Assembly (NCBI GenBank): GCA_029553165.1
Contig: JAKPCT010000069.1
Span: 1 to 43,409 of the forward strand
DNA length: 43,409 bases
Source of the DNA: Bacillota bacterium
Lineage (GTDB): Bacteria > Bacillota > UBA4882 > UBA8346
Reading direction: 5' to 3'
Position 1 is the first letter of the stretch, and every line of letters starts with the position of its first letter. Made by a program: the position numbers and the translations under genes. Under the pieces are notes generated by a model, which made no database searches, was not told where the DNA came from, and saw only the letters and a list, made by a program, of their open reading frames with translations. This document shows, in pieces, positions 7,871-17,673 of the stretch.

Positions 7871-8899
7871 CTATAACCAAGTATATGTCGCTGATACCAC
7901 TTCCTCCATCTCATGGGTCCGTACCCGCTCCATCAGCTGACGTACCCCATCCAGTGGCGAAATATTTTCATATAAAATCCGATAGGTTACAAAAGTAATT
8001 GGCATCTCAACCTTCAAGCTGGTAGCCAATTTATAAGCAGCTTGAGTGGTCGCAACTCCTTCGATTACCATTTTGGTTGAATTCATAACCTCACTCAAAC
8101 TTTTACCCATTCCCAATTCCCGTCCGGCCCATGAATTACGGCTATGTTTACTGTAAGCAGTAACAAACAGATCACCCATCCCGGACACTCCGGCAAACGT
8201 GGGAGTTTTCGCGCCAATAGCTGCTCCCAAACGGGCCATCTCCGCCATTCCCCTGGTAACCAAAGCTGCTTTAGTGTTATCACCAAACTGCAGTCCATCC
8301 GAGATACCGGCAGCTAACGCAATTACATTTTTAAGCGCGCCTCCCAGTTGAACACCAATACGGTCAGGATTGGTATAAACTCTGAAATAAGAAGTGATCA
8401 GCAGATCTTGAACTTCTTCCGCGTACTTCAATGATGGTGTTGCTACAACTGCTACAGTCGGAATCTTACGGGCTACCTCTTCGGCATGGGTTGGCCCTGA
8501 TAAAGCAATCACCGCATTGGGATCAACCTGCGGCAGTTCTTCACAGATAATATCGGTAATTAATTGTAAACTACCGACTTCAATCCCTTTAGAAGCACTG
8601 ATGATTACCGTATCCGGACTAACATACTCCTTAATCTCCCGGACTACGCTTCGGACCCACTGACTCGGAACAGTTACTATCAAATATTTCTTAGCTGAAA
8701 CTACTTCGGCCAGATTAGTGCTTGCAGTAACCGAATCTGGCAACTCTACCCCTGCTAAGAAAGTACTATTGGTATGTTTAAAATTAATCTCATCAACTAC
8801 TTCCGCTTCGCGCGCCCAGATCGTTACCTGATAACCCTTGTCAGCGCACAATTTCGCTAAGGCAGTACCCCAGCCTCCGCCTCCAATTACCCCAATCAT
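7871..8899 (-). CDS. gpsA: Glycerol-3-phosphate dehydrogenase [NAD(P)+]
   Basis: A 342-residue cytoplasmic enzyme reducing dihydroxyacetone phosphate to sn-glycerol 3-phosphate, the backbone for phospholipids. The N-terminal Rossmann motif is GGGGWGTALA. The family blocks VPSQWVR, SASKGIE, LSGPTHAEEVA and the C-terminal LGGALKNVIALAAGISDGL-FGDN with GMAEMARLG are intact, including the catalytic lysine of the ALKN motif. The length is typical. The ATG overlaps the plsY stop by four bases (ATGA), so translation is probably coupled; PlsY uses the product of GpsA, which explains the pairing. Confidence 0.97.
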   Translation of the reverse strand: MIGVIGGGGWGTALAKLCADKGYQVTIWAREAEVVDEINFKHTNSTFLAGVELPDSVTASTNLAEVVSAKKYLIVTVPSQWVRSVVREIKEYVSPDTVIISASKGIEVGSLQLITDIICEELPQVDPNAVIALSGPTHAEEVARKIPTVAVVATPSLKYAEEVQDLLITSYFRVYTNPDRIGVQLGGALKNVIALAAGISDGLQFGDNTKAALVTRGMAEMARLGAAIGAKTPTFAGVSGMGDLFVTAYSKHSRNSWAGRELGMGKSLSEVMNSTKMVIEGVATTQAAYKLATSLKVEMPITFVTYRILYENISPLDGVRQLMERVRTHEMEEVVSATYTWL

Positions 8900-9525
8900 T
8901 CTTGCTTGGCACCCCTCTTATTTTTGTACAAAATCCGGTTCTCTTCACCTTTAAATAGCCGAATGATATTTTGTTTGTGACGATAAATTGCTAAGATCAT
9001 TATTAAAAATGCAAACAACAGTTTTGCCAAATCACCTTTGTAGAAAAGATAGACCGCTAACGGATAGAGAGTTACTGCAATAACAGATGCTAACGATACA
9101 TATCCGCCAATAACAAAAATTATAATCCAAGCTGTCACAGCGATGCTTAAACTTAATGGAGTCAATCCGATTGCTACTCCCAATGAAGTTGCAATTCCTT
9201 TACCACCCTTAAATTTGGCAAAAATCGACCAATTATGGCCAACAATTACCATAATTCCTGCCAATACAGCCAAATCAATTCCTAAACTTGCACCCCAAAC
9301 CCTTTTTACTAAGAGTACCACAATCAATCCCTTTAAAGCATCGCCCAGCAGGACAATTGCTCCGAACAATGAACCCATATTGCGAAATACGTTGGTAGCA
9401 CCTACATTACCGCTGCCTTGATTGCGCAGATCGACCTTTTTCAAACGGGCAACCAGATCACCGGTTAAAATTGAACCAATTAAATAACTTAAAACCAGAA
9501 TCAGAACTAATTTCAGATATTCCAC
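8896..9525 (-). CDS. plsY: Acyl phosphate:glycerol-3-phosphate acyltransferase PlsY
   Basis: A 209-residue integral membrane enzyme with five to six hydrophobic helices. It transfers an acyl group from acyl-phosphate to glycerol 3-phosphate, the first step of phosphatidic acid synthesis. The conserved motifs are present: GSGNVGATNVFRN, GHNWSIFAKFKGGKGIATSLG and the third loop near IYRHKQNI-RL-KGEE. The start is a GTG (9523-9525) with GAGGT seven bases upstream. It lies between der and gpsA on the same strand. Confidence 0.96.
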   Translation of the reverse strand: MEYLKLVLILVLSYLIGSILTGDLVARLKKVDLRNQGSGNVGATNVFRNMGSLFGAIVLLGDALKGLIVVLLVKRVWGASLGIDLAVLAGIMVIVGHNWSIFAKFKGGKGIATSLGVAIGLTPLSLSIAVTAWIIIFVIGGYVSLASVIAVTLYPLAVYLFYKGDLAKLLFAFLIMILAIYRHKQNIIRLFKGEENRILYKNKRGAKQE

Positions 9526-9556
9526 TCTTGAACCTCAACTTTCATATAGTTTAATC

Positions 9557-10864
9557 TTATTTTTTATTAGTCTTTAAATAAAATTTAATTGGTGTTCCCT
9601 GAAAACCAAAGTACTCGCGGAGTTTATTCTCCAAATACCTTTGGTATGAGGGCTGCATCCCTTCAGGATCACTGACGGTTAAGCTAAAAGTCGGAGGCTT
9701 AACCTTAATCTGGGTTGAATAATAAATCTTAAACGGTTTTCCTCGGTATGCTGGTGGTTGATGAAGCATCATCGCATCAGCAATTATTTCATTTAAACGA
9801 TTGGTTGATACTCTAAAAAGATAATTCTCCATCACTTGGTTGATTAATGCCGGCAGTTTTTGCAGGCGTTGCCCGGTTTTGGCCGAGACAAATAAAATCG
9901 GCGCATAATCAATAAATTCCAGTTCATCACGGATCTTTTCAGTAAAGACATCCACCGTTTTACTGTCTTTCACAACCAAATCCCATTTATTGATTAAAAT
10001 AATACAAGCTTTACCCGCTTCCTGAATGATACTGGCGATCTTTAAATCCTGCTCGGCAACATTTTGAGTAGCATCAATCACTAAGATTACCACATCGGAA
10101 CGTTCAACCGCCCGCATCGCCCGTAATACGCTATAGTACTCAACTGCCTCTTCAACTTTTGACTTGCGGCGGATACCGGCGGTATCAACTAACAGGTAAT
10201 TAGTCCCGTCAATTGTAACAGGGGTATCAATTGCATCACGGGTTGTCCCCGGAATATCACTGACAATTACTCTTTCTTTTCCTAACATTGCATTTACTAA
10301 CGATGACTTTCCAACATTAGGACGGCCAACAAAAGTTACCCTGATCACATCTTCAAGTTCGGCCTCGGTCTGCTGTGGGATTTTACTCATTACCGCATCC
10401 AACAGATCCCCAATGTTTTTAGCATGTTCCGCCGAGATTAAGATTGGTTCACCTAATCCCAGGGTATAAACATCATAATCAATCACTTGGTTGACATCTT
10501 CAATTTTATTAACCGCTAACACTACCGGTTTGTTAGTACGACGCAGCAGATCAGCAACCTGATGGTCCGACGTTGTCAACGGCTGACGGCCATCAACCAC
10601 CATGATAATGGCATCAGCTTCTTCCAGGGCAATTTCGACTTGTTTCCGAATTTGGACTTGGATAGTATCGTTTTCATCAGTGATTCCGCCCGTGTCGATC
10701 AACACAAATTCCCGATCTAACCACACAGCTGAAGTATAGAGCCGATCCCTGGTTACCCCCGGAGTATCCTCAACAATTGCCAGTCTTTGGCGGGCTATTC
10801 TATTAAATAAAGTTGATTTACCAACGTTGGGTCGACCAACTATTGCAACAATTGCTTTGGGCAA
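9557..10864 (-). CDS. der: Ribosome-assembly GTPase Der (EngA)
   Basis: A 435-residue cytoplasmic GTPase with two tandem G domains, needed for 50S subunit maturation. Domain 1 shows GRPNVGKST, DTGG and NKIE; domain 2 shows GRPNVGKSS, DTAG and NKWD. A C-terminal KH-like domain follows with RGKPFKIYYSTQ and a final GTPI-FYLKTNKK. The start is a TTG (10862-10864) with AAGGAT nine bases upstream; no ATG is suitable. The gene begins 16 bases after the DUF512 gene and is followed by plsY. Confidence 0.97.
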   Translation of the reverse strand: MPKAIVAIVGRPNVGKSTLFNRIARQRLAIVEDTPGVTRDRLYTSAVWLDREFVLIDTGGITDENDTIQVQIRKQVEIALEEADAIIMVVDGRQPLTTSDHQVADLLRRTNKPVVLAVNKIEDVNQVIDYDVYTLGLGEPILISAEHAKNIGDLLDAVMSKIPQQTEAELEDVIRVTFVGRPNVGKSSLVNAMLGKERVIVSDIPGTTRDAIDTPVTIDGTNYLLVDTAGIRRKSKVEEAVEYYSVLRAMRAVERSDVVILVIDATQNVAEQDLKIASIIQEAGKACIILINKWDLVVKDSKTVDVFTEKIRDELEFIDYAPILFVSAKTGQRLQKLPALINQVMENYLFRVSTNRLNEIIADAMMLHQPPAYRGKPFKIYYSTQIKVKPPTFSLTVSDPEGMQPSYQRYLENKLREYFGFQGTPIKFYLKTNKK

Positions 10865-10880
10865 TCAGTACACATCCTTT

Positions 10881-12227
10881 TTAACATTGATTATTTGCTA
10901 ATTCTTCAAACCAGCAGAGCCAATCATAAGCTCGGGTTGGCACCACGGCGATTTTTTTAGGTTGACAGCCACTGATCAGTTCCTCCAAACTGAGCCCATC
11001 CAAGAATAAATCCTCACCCTGTTTCAGCGTTATCTGCGGAATGAGATAAAGCGTTTCGGCTGTTCCCGGATGGTTAATAATTGCTCGCATCAGATCCTGC
11101 CCACTTAGGAGCCCCGTTACCGTTACTGTCCTGCCAAAAAATTGGTTTTCAACATGGATTGAACTGATCCGCAGCTCGGGGCATTCTTGATTCAATCGTG
11201 TTATTAAATAATCCCACAACCCTTTGGTGGAGACACCGGTTACAATAACATATTCTTGTTTTAAACTTGTTAAAGCTTGGATAAAATCAGGTAAATTCTC
11301 CTCAAACTCCGTTATAAACCACCGAATCAGACCAACACCGTTATCCAACTGCGGATAATCCTCATAATCCTCGTTGGCGGGAATTGGTCTTCCAGCTTGA
11401 ATATACCATTCATCCGCAGCAAAAACAAATCGGGTTCCGGTTCTATCCAAAAATTGCTGTTGGTATTGGTGGACGAGATCTAGAACACGACTGGCTTCAT
11501 CGGGCTTAAATTTTTGGAGTTGGTACAGGTTTTCACGATGCTCGGTCAATCCTACCGGAACCACCGCTAAACTTGCAATATTGGGCCATAATGAGAATAA
11601 ATCATTGATGGTCTGCTCTAAGATTACTCCATCATTAATACCGGGACAAATAACTGCTTGGGTATGGACAGTTATGTCCGCCTTTGCCAATCTTTGTAGT
11701 TGGGACATTATTTGATCAGCATCCCTGCAACCCAGTAATCTTCTCCTAACAGTTGGTTCCGTAGCATGAACCGAGATGTATAACGGACTTAAGTGGAGAG
11801 TCTCGATCCGGTTCCAATCGGCTTCGGAGAGATTGGTCAGAGTTATGTAACAACCTTGCAGAAATGATAACCGGTAATCATCATCTTGAACATATAATGT
11901 GCTGCGTTGTCCTTTAGGAAGTTGATGGACAAAACAGAATATGCAATGATTTTTACAGGTGTTAACCTGATCATATACTACATCCTCTAAAGTAAGTCCC
12001 AAAAACTCATTCGGATCTTTCTCAAACTCAATTTCAAAGATTTCGCCATCTTTTTTTTGGACTTCCAGTGTCACCTGTTCATTAGAGGATTCGTGTAAAA
12101 ATTGGATTAAATCCGTTAACTCGACACCATTGATCGCTAAAATTAAATCGCCTGCTTCTAAGCCTAATTCATCAGCAATACTGTCGGGGAATACTTCATT
12201 GATTCTCGCGCCTCGGTTGTTTACCAT
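10881..12227 (-). CDS. PDZ/radical-SAM/DUF512 protein
   Basis: A 448-residue protein widespread in anaerobic Bacillota next to der. An N-terminal PDZ-like segment (about 1-65, with GLEAGDLILAINGVEL) is followed by a radical-SAM core. Its cluster motif is CKNHCIFCF, a C-x3-C-x2-C near residue 93, and it also has PVGLT. The C-terminal DUF512 half has YPQLDNGVGLI and ends with a glycine-rich segment. The family probably does redox chemistry with an iron-sulfur cluster, but its reaction is not established. The ATG has AGGAGG six bases upstream. Position beside der, plsY and gpsA is typical for the family. Confidence 0.9.
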   Translation of the reverse strand: MVNNRGARINEVFPDSIADELGLEAGDLILAINGVELTDLIQFLHESSNEQVTLEVQKKDGEIFEIEFEKDPNEFLGLTLEDVVYDQVNTCKNHCIFCFVHQLPKGQRSTLYVQDDDYRLSFLQGCYITLTNLSEADWNRIETLHLSPLYISVHATEPTVRRRLLGCRDADQIMSQLQRLAKADITVHTQAVICPGINDGVILEQTINDLFSLWPNIASLAVVPVGLTEHRENLYQLQKFKPDEASRVLDLVHQYQQQFLDRTGTRFVFAADEWYIQAGRPIPANEDYEDYPQLDNGVGLIRWFITEFEENLPDFIQALTSLKQEYVIVTGVSTKGLWDYLITRLNQECPELRISSIHVENQFFGRTVTVTGLLSGQDLMRAIINHPGTAETLYLIPQITLKQGEDLFLDGLSLEELISGCQPKKIAVVPTRAYDWLCWFEELANNQC

Positions 12228-12298
12228 CTCATTCCTCCTGAGATTGGTACAATTCGCCTTTTGCCAATTTAAATCCTGCTTTAAAAGAGAAATAAATT

Positions 12299-12318
12299 AA
12301 TCAGGTTTTACCCTGATT
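12299..12318 (-). terminator. Weak hairpin at the end of the YflT-like gene
   Basis: AATCAGG (12299-12305) pairs with CCTGATT (12312-12318) over 7 bp, overlapping the stop codon. On the minus strand only AATTTATTT follows, so termination before the DUF512 gene would be partial at best. Confidence 0.4.
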
Positions 12319-12744
12319 TGTAATTGTGTCTTTCGCTTTGGTATTGGTTACTAAGACATCTGCGCCTTGATTTTCAAGTAAGTAGTGGACTTTATCCGAT
12401 AATTCCGGTTCAACTTCGATAACTACTGAAACTTTCTGTTCACTGATGGCCCGTCGTAAAAAACTCAAATCATGCTGATTAATCCGGTGATCAATTGTTG
12501 CAACCTTAACTTTCCCTACTCCAGGTATCTCCTGCTCTTTAAATCCGTTCCAATTAGACAATACCGGCATGGTATTAGCAATAAAATTGGCACAGCCAAA
12601 TTCATAATAATTATCCTGAGTGTCTTGATTAGTTTCGGGACAGATCAATGTTATCCTGGCACGATTCCAAGCCGTAACTTTGATCTTTCCAATCGCTATT
12701 TTAGCATCATTAAGGTTTTGAAAGATCCCATATATTTTTCGCAT
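12301..12744 (-). CDS. Small YflT/general-stress-like protein
   Basis: A 147-residue cytoplasmic protein with no signal or membrane segment. It opens with the pattern YGIFQNLNDAKIAIGKI, a beta-alpha unit seen in YflT/general-stress-17M domain proteins, and alternates strands and helices afterwards, ending in a VVIEVEP strand. The assignment is by fold-like pattern and is weak; the role is unknown. The ATG at 12744 has GGGGAG five bases upstream; a TTG one codon earlier is too close to it. It is divergent from the YvlD-like gene and is upstream of the DUF512 gene on the same strand. Confidence 0.6.
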   Translation of the reverse strand: MRKIYGIFQNLNDAKIAIGKIKVTAWNRARITLICPETNQDTQDNYYEFGCANFIANTMPVLSNWNGFKEQEIPGVGKVKVATIDHRINQHDLSFLRRAISEQKVSVVIEVEPELSDKVHYLLENQGADVLVTNTKAKDTITNQGKT

Positions 12745-12897
12745 CAATACTCCCCCTTAGATAACCATATTCTCTCCAGAAACAAAATCAATCATTCACA
12801 CCAGCCTGTTATTATTTTCCATTAAAAATTAGTATACTCGAAGTTGGATGCGGGTAAGCTATTAAAGAATTTGACGTCTCCAAAAGGAGGTGATGTC

Positions 12898-13230
12898 ATG
12901 GATTGGCTAAGAACAATTGTCCGGTTTGTAATCGCGGCGTTAGTTTTAATGTTAATTGGTGCTTTTGTTCCGGGTTTTAAAGCGATCAGCTTTGGAACAG
13001 CATTATTAGCAGCGCTCGTGATCGCCGGTATCAGTTATCTAGTAGAGTTGGTTCTTGGAAGAGATATCTCTCCATATGCACATGGAGTCGTTGGCTTCCT
13101 TGTCTCAGCTATCGTAATTTACGTTACTCAATTTATTGTTCCCGGAATGTCGGTCTCCATAGTCGGCTCCCTACTAGCTTCTTTAGTAATTGGTGTCGTA
13201 GACCTGTTCATCCCGACAAAACTTAAATAA
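12898..13230 (+). CDS. Small membrane protein of the phage-holin 4 superfamily (YvlD-like)
   Basis: A 110-residue protein made of four hydrophobic helices, with glycine-rich turns such as LIGAFVPGFK and VGSLLASLVIGVVDLFIP. This is the pattern of the YvlD / phage_holin_4_2 family, which is usually chromosomal, with no lysis role shown and a suspected link to envelope stress. The start is the ATG at 12898 behind a very strong AAAGGAGGTGATG site; an upstream in-frame ATG at 12844 has none. It is the only plus-strand gene in the housekeeping block and is closed by a bidirectional terminator shared with polC. Confidence 0.85.
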   Translation: MDWLRTIVRFVIAALVLMLIGAFVPGFKAISFGTALLAALVIAGISYLVELVLGRDISPYAHGVVGFLVSAIVIYVTQFIVPGMSVSIVGSLLASLVIGVVDLFIPTKLK

Positions 13231-13294
13231 CCCTTAATTCTTGAGAAATTGGGAACAACTGACAATCTTCCAATCGATACAAGTTTAGCAGATC

Positions 13295-13327
13295 AAAAAA
13301 GGAAGCTACCTACCGGCTTCCTTTTTT
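13295..13327. terminator. Bidirectional terminator between YvlD-like gene and polC
   Basis: A perfect 12-bp stem pairs AAAAAAGGAAGC (13295-13306) with GCTTCCTTTTTT (13316-13327) around a 9-base loop. It has an A-run on one side and a T-run on the other, so it can end both converging transcripts. Confidence 0.93.
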
Positions 13328-13332
13328 AGTCT

Positions 13333-16300
13333 CTAAAAGAGGGTTAATTGATCAGTTTCGGACATTCCTTCGAGACAGCCATGTTTTTGCAAGACTTCAA
13401 TAACTGCCGAACTCAATCTGGCCCTGGTTTTTAAGTCTTCGATCGAAACAAATTCACCTTCTTCTCGGGCTGCAGCCAAATAATTAGCTGCATTCTCTCC
13501 TAATCCCTGCAACGACGCCAGCGGTGGCAACAACCCTTCCGGAGTGATGATAAATTTATGCGGATCGGATTTATAGATATCAACCCGTAAAAACTTAATG
13601 CCCCGAAGCATTGCTTCCTGTACCATCTCCAGAATTGTATCCAGGTTCTTCTCCCGCTGGGTGGTGTCATTTCCTTTCTGCTTGATCTGTTCGCGAACAT
13701 TTTTGATTGCTTTCTCGCCTTGAACTACGATATCCGCATCAAACTCATCGGCACGGACCGTAAAATAGGTTGCATAGAAAGCAACCGGGTAGTGCACCTT
13801 GAAATAAGCAATCCGGAACGCCATCATCACATACGCAACAGCATGAGCTTTGGGAAACATATACTTAATCTTCAGACAGGAATCAATGTACCAATCAGGG
13901 ACTTGATGCTCTTTCATAATCTTGATGTCATCTTCATCAAGCCCTTTACCCTTACGGACTTTCTCCATAATCTTAAAAGCAGTCTTTGAAGGCAGGCCCT
14001 TAAAGATCAAATAGTTCATAATGTCATCACGGGTAGAGATAACTTCAGAGAGTTTCGCCTGGCCGTTCTTAATCAGTTCCTGGGCGTTACCAAGCCACAC
14101 ATTGGTACCGTGAGACAGACCGGAAATATAGATTAACTCCGAAAAAGTCGTAGGTCTTGTTTCAGCAAGCATCTGGCGTACAAATCCGGTACCAAACTCG
14201 GGAATCCCTAACGAACCCAGGTCAAATCCCAGATCTTCCGCCGAAATACCAAGCGGCTCAACCGATGAGAAGATCCGCATGGTTTCAGGATCATCCAATG
14301 GGACCGTCTTCGGATCAATTCCGGTTAAGTCATAGAGCATCCGGATCACGGTCGGATCATCGTGTCCGAGGATGTCCAGCTTAACCAAACGCCCTTCCAA
14401 TGCCCCATGAAAATCAAAATGAGTAGTGATCCATTCCGCATTACGATCATTCGCCGGATATTGAATCGGGGTAAAATTATAAATCTCCTGATCTTTCGGG
14501 ACTACTACCATACCACCCGGATGCTGACCGGTTGACCGCCGTACTCCGGTACATCCCTTAACCAGACGGTTCATCTCCGCCTGACGCAGCTTAATCCCTT
14601 TATCCTCCATATAACCTTTGACAAAACCAAAGGCCATCTTCTCTGCTAAACCGGTTATTGTCCCGGCCCGGAAGACAAAACCCTTTCCAAACAGCTCTTC
14701 CGTATATTTATGAACCTTTGGTTGGTAATCACCGGAGAAATTCAAGTCAATATCAGGCTCTTTATCTCCTTCAAACCCCATAAAAGTAGCAAAAGGAATA
14801 TCCTGGCCGTCCTTAATCAGATCATGACCACAGTTAGGACAAGACTTCGATGGCAAATCATAACCGGAACCGATTGCTCCGGTCTCCTTAAACTCGCTGT
14901 ATTTACATTGGGGACAGCGATAATGGGCCGGAAGGGGATTAACCTCAGTAATATTGCACATCGTAGCAACAAATGAAGAACCTACTGATCCCCGGGAACC
15001 AACCAGATAACCGTCATCCAATGATTTTTTAACTAATTTATGCGCAATCAAATATAATACGGCATAACCATGCCCAATGATACTCTTCAATTCCCATTCA
15101 AGGCGGTCTTTGACTATTTCCGGCAACGGATCGCCATACAATTCGTATGCTCTGGCATAGGCCATCTCTCGGATCTCAACCTCCGAACCCTCAATGATTG
15201 GAGGATAGAACTTCTCCGGAATTGGTTGAACATCTTCAATTTGGTCCAGGATTAAATGGGTATTGGTCACTACCACCTGCTTGGCAGCTTCCGTACCAAG
15301 ATAAGCAAACTCCGTAAGCATCTCGTTGGTGGTCCGGAAATAGAGTGGTGCCTGATTATCTGCATCCTCAAAACCTTGTCCCATCAATAAGATCTTCCGG
15401 TAAATCGCTTCATGGGGATGGAGGAAATGAACATCACAGGTTGCAACAACCGGTTTCCCCATCTTCAATCCCAAATCATAGATCCGGCGGTTGATCTCTT
15501 TCAATTCTTCGACTGAAGCAAGACGCCCCGAATCAACTAAAAATTGATTGTTAGCCAGCGGTTGAATCTCAAAATAATCATAAAAGCTGGCAACTTCTTC
15601 GATTCGCTCATCAGAAGCGCCGTCCAGGAACAGACCATAGAACTCCCCCGCTTCGCAAGCTGTCCCCAACAATAATCCTTCGCGTAATTCAACCAGACGG
15701 GAACGGGGAATCCGGGGGTGACGGTGAAAATACTGAACATGTGAATCCGAAACTAACTTATAAAGATTTTTCAATCCGGTTTGGTTCTTAACCAGTAAAA
15801 CAATATGATGGGTCCTTAAATTTTCGACGCCGCTTTCTTTGATCAGCTTATTCAACTCTGCCAACTGCTTAAAGTCACGGTCAGCAATTCTGTCAAATGC
15901 TTTTAGTAAGATTTCAGCTGCACAACGGGCATCATCGGTGGCACGATGATGACTTAACAACTGAATGTTTAATTCTTTGGCAACTACGTTTAACCGGTAG
16001 CTCTTCAGTCCGGGCCAAACCGAACGCGCTAAACTTAAGGTATCAATATAGGTTGGATCGATCTTCGTCTCAAACAACTGTTGGTGTTTGACTTTGATAA
16101 AATTAACATCAAACTGGGCATTATGAGCCACCAGTACCGTATCTTTGATAAAATCCATAAATTCGGTAACAACGGGTAAAGCTTCGCGAGCATCCTGAAG
16201 CATCTCCGGGGTAATCCCCGTTAATTTCTGGATCTCAACTGAAAGTTCCTTGGTCGGCTTGATCAAGCTGTGGAATTGGTCGATTATCTTTCCGCCTTGG

Positions 16301-17661
16301 ATCTTAACTGCTCCAATCTCAATCAGATCTTCCTTCCAGGGATTAAAACCGGTAGTCTCAATATCAAATACAGTGTAGACGGTCTTTGCAAGGTTTAATT
16401 GATTGATTAAAGGTCCGACCGCAATTGGGGTCCCGTCATCAACTAAATATCCTTCTAAACCGTAGATCACTTTAATTCCGAATTTTTGAGCAGCACGGTA
16501 GACTTCAGGAAATGCCAAAACCACCCCATGATCAGTGATTGCCACTGCTTTATGGCCAAACTTCGAGGCTAATTTCACTGCTTCAACGGCATCGACGGTA
16601 GCATCCATCGCACTCATTTTGGTATGCAGATGGAGCTCAATCCGTTTCTCTTCGGGTTGCTCAACCTCATCAACTCTGGCAATCGGATTGGAAGCATTAT
16701 TAATATCCGAAACAAGTAAGGTCAGCTCTTTTGCATAGGGATCAAACTGGAGATCACCCCGGACCCGGACCCATTTACCCTCCTTTAATGTTTCTTCCAA
16801 TGGTTCGGACTTCCGGGGAAAAATCTTAAAGCTGATCGAATCGGTATAATCGGTCAGATCACCCAAATAAAACTTCTTGCCACTCTTGGCAACTTTGGTT
16901 TCAAACCGAAAAATTTCTCCGGTAACAACCACCTGCTCATCTTCTTCAATTAATTCTTTAATCGCAATCGAGGGAGCAGTTATCTTTTTCCCATAGATGA
17001 CATCAGAATCCGCCACGGATGAAGGCGTACTCGCTTTAGAAGTTGTTGCTTTCGATTGGCTGAATTCGTTCAACAGCGATTTAAAGTATTCTTCTTCTTC
17101 TAACTCTTTACGCTGCTCATCTTCAATAATTTTCTCATTGTAGTCACCAACAACAAAACTCAATTTGAGTTCTTCCAGTAACAATTCGAATAAGATCGCC
17201 TGGAGTTCCTCCCGGCGCTTTTCTAAATATTCAACTCCGGCTTTGTTACGGACTTGGATTTCAAGACTATTGTGAACTAAGTTATACTTAGCCTCGCTCA
17301 ACCAACCATTAACCCCAGTATGTTGTTGGGAGACAGTCACGACAAACTTTTCCCAGATTGATTCCAGACGTTCGGCAAGCGGGGGCAGATCTTCAGCCGC
17401 AATAACCTTTAATTTTACCCTTTCCAGCCCTAAAGTCAGCGAACATAAAGCCTCTTCAAGCTCTTTAATCTGAGGATCACTTAATCCGCTTTTTAAATAC
17501 AGCACAATCTCCCAAGTTGAATTAGCAGTATTAACAATAATCTCAGAGATCAAGCCTTCTTCCAAAACCGGCTGAATTGGAAAAGAAAAGGAGACCTCTT
17601 CAATCCCCTTAAAAGCTTTTAATGAACGATTATTTGGCTTAATTACATAAGCGCCTTCCAA
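13333..17661 (-). CDS. polC: DNA polymerase III alpha subunit, PolC type
   Basis: The 1442-residue replicative polymerase of low-GC Gram-positives; the length matches the family. Order: an N-terminal domain, an OB fold near 225-325, a PHP domain (LHLHTKMSAMD, AITDHG, about 340-410) interrupted by the DEDD proofreading exonuclease (VFDIETTGFNPWKEDLIEIG, about 427-590). Then comes the polymerase core with GSRGSVGSSFVATM, a zinc ribbon CPQC...CPNCG near 915-945, PDIDLNFSGDYQ and GQHPGGMVVVP, and a helix-hairpin-helix toward the end. The start is a TTG (17659-17661); its GAGGTGA site overlaps the proS stop, so the two are coupled. It is the last gene of the ispG-proS-polC unit. Confidence 0.98.
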   Translation of the reverse strand: MEGAYVIKPNNRSLKAFKGIEEVSFSFPIQPVLEEGLISEIIVNTANSTWEIVLYLKSGLSDPQIKELEEALCSLTLGLERVKLKVIAAEDLPPLAERLESIWEKFVVTVSQQHTGVNGWLSEAKYNLVHNSLEIQVRNKAGVEYLEKRREELQAILFELLLEELKLSFVVGDYNEKIIEDEQRKELEEEEYFKSLLNEFSQSKATTSKASTPSSVADSDVIYGKKITAPSIAIKELIEEDEQVVVTGEIFRFETKVAKSGKKFYLGDLTDYTDSISFKIFPRKSEPLEETLKEGKWVRVRGDLQFDPYAKELTLLVSDINNASNPIARVDEVEQPEEKRIELHLHTKMSAMDATVDAVEAVKLASKFGHKAVAITDHGVVLAFPEVYRAAQKFGIKVIYGLEGYLVDDGTPIAVGPLINQLNLAKTVYTVFDIETTGFNPWKEDLIEIGAVKIQGGKIIDQFHSLIKPTKELSVEIQKLTGITPEMLQDAREALPVVTEFMDFIKDTVLVAHNAQFDVNFIKVKHQQLFETKIDPTYIDTLSLARSVWPGLKSYRLNVVAKELNIQLLSHHRATDDARCAAEILLKAFDRIADRDFKQLAELNKLIKESGVENLRTHHIVLLVKNQTGLKNLYKLVSDSHVQYFHRHPRIPRSRLVELREGLLLGTACEAGEFYGLFLDGASDERIEEVASFYDYFEIQPLANNQFLVDSGRLASVEELKEINRRIYDLGLKMGKPVVATCDVHFLHPHEAIYRKILLMGQGFEDADNQAPLYFRTTNEMLTEFAYLGTEAAKQVVVTNTHLILDQIEDVQPIPEKFYPPIIEGSEVEIREMAYARAYELYGDPLPEIVKDRLEWELKSIIGHGYAVLYLIAHKLVKKSLDDGYLVGSRGSVGSSFVATMCNITEVNPLPAHYRCPQCKYSEFKETGAIGSGYDLPSKSCPNCGHDLIKDGQDIPFATFMGFEGDKEPDIDLNFSGDYQPKVHKYTEELFGKGFVFRAGTITGLAEKMAFGFVKGYMEDKGIKLRQAEMNRLVKGCTGVRRSTGQHPGGMVVVPKDQEIYNFTPIQYPANDRNAEWITTHFDFHGALEGRLVKLDILGHDDPTVIRMLYDLTGIDPKTVPLDDPETMRIFSSVEPLGISAEDLGFDLGSLGIPEFGTGFVRQMLAETRPTTFSELIYISGLSHGTNVWLGNAQELIKNGQAKLSEVISTRDDIMNYLIFKGLPSKTAFKIMEKVRKGKGLDEDDIKIMKEHQVPDWYIDSCLKIKYMFPKAHAVAYVMMAFRIAYFKVHYPVAFYATYFTVRADEFDADIVVQGEKAIKNVREQIKQKGNDTTQREKNLDTILEMVQEAMLRGIKFLRVDIYKSDPHKFIITPEGLLPPLASLQGLGENAANYLAAAREEGEFVSIEDLKTRARLSSAVIEVLQKHGCLEGMSETDQLTLF

Positions 17662-17673
17662 TGTTATTTCACC

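Noticed and set aside
12844..12897. Longer N-terminus for the YvlD-like membrane protein
   Set aside because: The upstream ATG has no ribosome site, whereas the ATG at 12898 follows a near-perfect AAAGGAGGTGA, which the longer version would translate as coding sequence.
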